NCBI GenBank assembly: GCA_963767475.1
Contig: CAVYEI010000002.1
Location: 248,001-312,000 of the forward strand
Length of the DNA: 64,000 nt
Direction of reading: 5' to 3'
Source of the DNA: WHSW01 sp963767475
GTDB taxonomy: Bacteria > Actinomycetota > Thermoleophilia > Solirubrobacterales > 70-9
Each line of letters starts with the position of its first letter. Positions within the stretch are counted from its first letter, which is position 1. Under the pieces are notes generated by a model. It was not told where the DNA came from. It ran no database searches and saw nothing but the letters and a program-made list of their open reading frames with translations. Both the position numbers and the translations under genes were made by a program. Shown here piece after piece: positions 63,967-64,000 of the stretch.

Positions 63967-64000
63967 AATCCGCCCCACTGCGGAGGGTGACCAGAAGTTC

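Noticed and set aside
63967..64000. Beginning of a gene after lon
   Set aside because: 34 bases with no start codon plus domain evidence; nothing can be supported.

Overview
The window is very GC-rich (about 70% by eye) and densely coded on both strands. It looks like a chromosomal segment of a high-GC actinobacterium, most likely class Thermoleophilia (Solirubrobacterales/Gaiellales type). The grounds are: secreted proteins that end in a Cys-containing Ig-like module and a Lys/Arg tail; an adenosylcobalamin ribonucleotide reductase with NrdR; UdgB and YcaQ DNA glycosylases; three GGDEF proteins; and many genes that start 6-9 nt after a TANNNT -10 box, meaning leaderless mRNAs. I see no phage, insertion sequence or CRISPR array. 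Genus-level placement is inference.

Layout. 1-5.9 kb: two divergent sugar-nucleotide epimerases, tRNA-Thr(GGT), an HSL-type esterase, a secreted metalloprotease-like protein, and a threonine aldolase/SDR pair. 5.9-13 kb: a membrane protein, a stand-alone diguanylate cyclase, a DUF6421-like protein divergent from an Lrp/AsnC regulator, a nuclease/tRNA-Tyr/AbrB composite, CsbD and a sulfatase. 13-18 kb: primary sigma factor, GTP cyclohydrolase FolE2/MptA, a secreted propeller, PgsA and UdgB. 18-24.5 kb: two ferritin-like secreted proteins separated by a 51-bp tandem repeat, a thioesterase, a GT2/DUF2304 pair, a second GT2, a GroES-like zinc-ribbon protein, and a DUF4396 membrane protein behind a CsoR-type operator. 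24.4-32.4 kb (mostly minus strand): tRNA-Thr(CGT), a chain tmk-holB-esterase-histidine kinase-response regulator, and a type IA topoisomerase. 32.5-35.4 kb: siroheme synthase N-domain, two tiny membrane zinc-ribbon proteins, an aldo/keto reductase and a secreted ThuA-like protein. 35.5-42.7 kb: a sugar ABC importer with a Gfo/Idh dehydrogenase and a TIM-barrel isomerase, divergent from a ROK repressor. 42.7-47.9 kb: a degenerate GGDEF protein, hemolysin III with 11-residue repeats, and nrdR-nrdJ behind NrdR boxes. 48-64 kb: small secreted proteins, GNAT enzymes, an M19 dipeptidase, a TetR/tautomerase pair, a Vgb-like propeller, two MFS transporters, a membrane diguanylate cyclase, a peptidase-like hydrolase, YcaQ and Lon.

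How the genes work together. Functional units are short. Within operons genes are joined by TGATG, ATGA or GTGA overlaps (sugar operon, tmk-holB-esterase, threonine aldolase/SDR). First genes of transcripts are either leaderless or have a clear Shine-Dalgarno. Seven genes carry single-base frameshifts, several in short GC or homopolymer runs; these look more like sequence errors than real decay, and gene limits there are given for the restored frame.

The best candidates for undescribed biology are the metal-responsive DUF4396/HxHP membrane fusion, the GroES-zinc ribbon protein, the shared C-terminal module of four secreted proteins, the tRNA-Tyr embedded in an open frame between a nuclease and an AbrB domain, and the window-wide leaderless start architecture.
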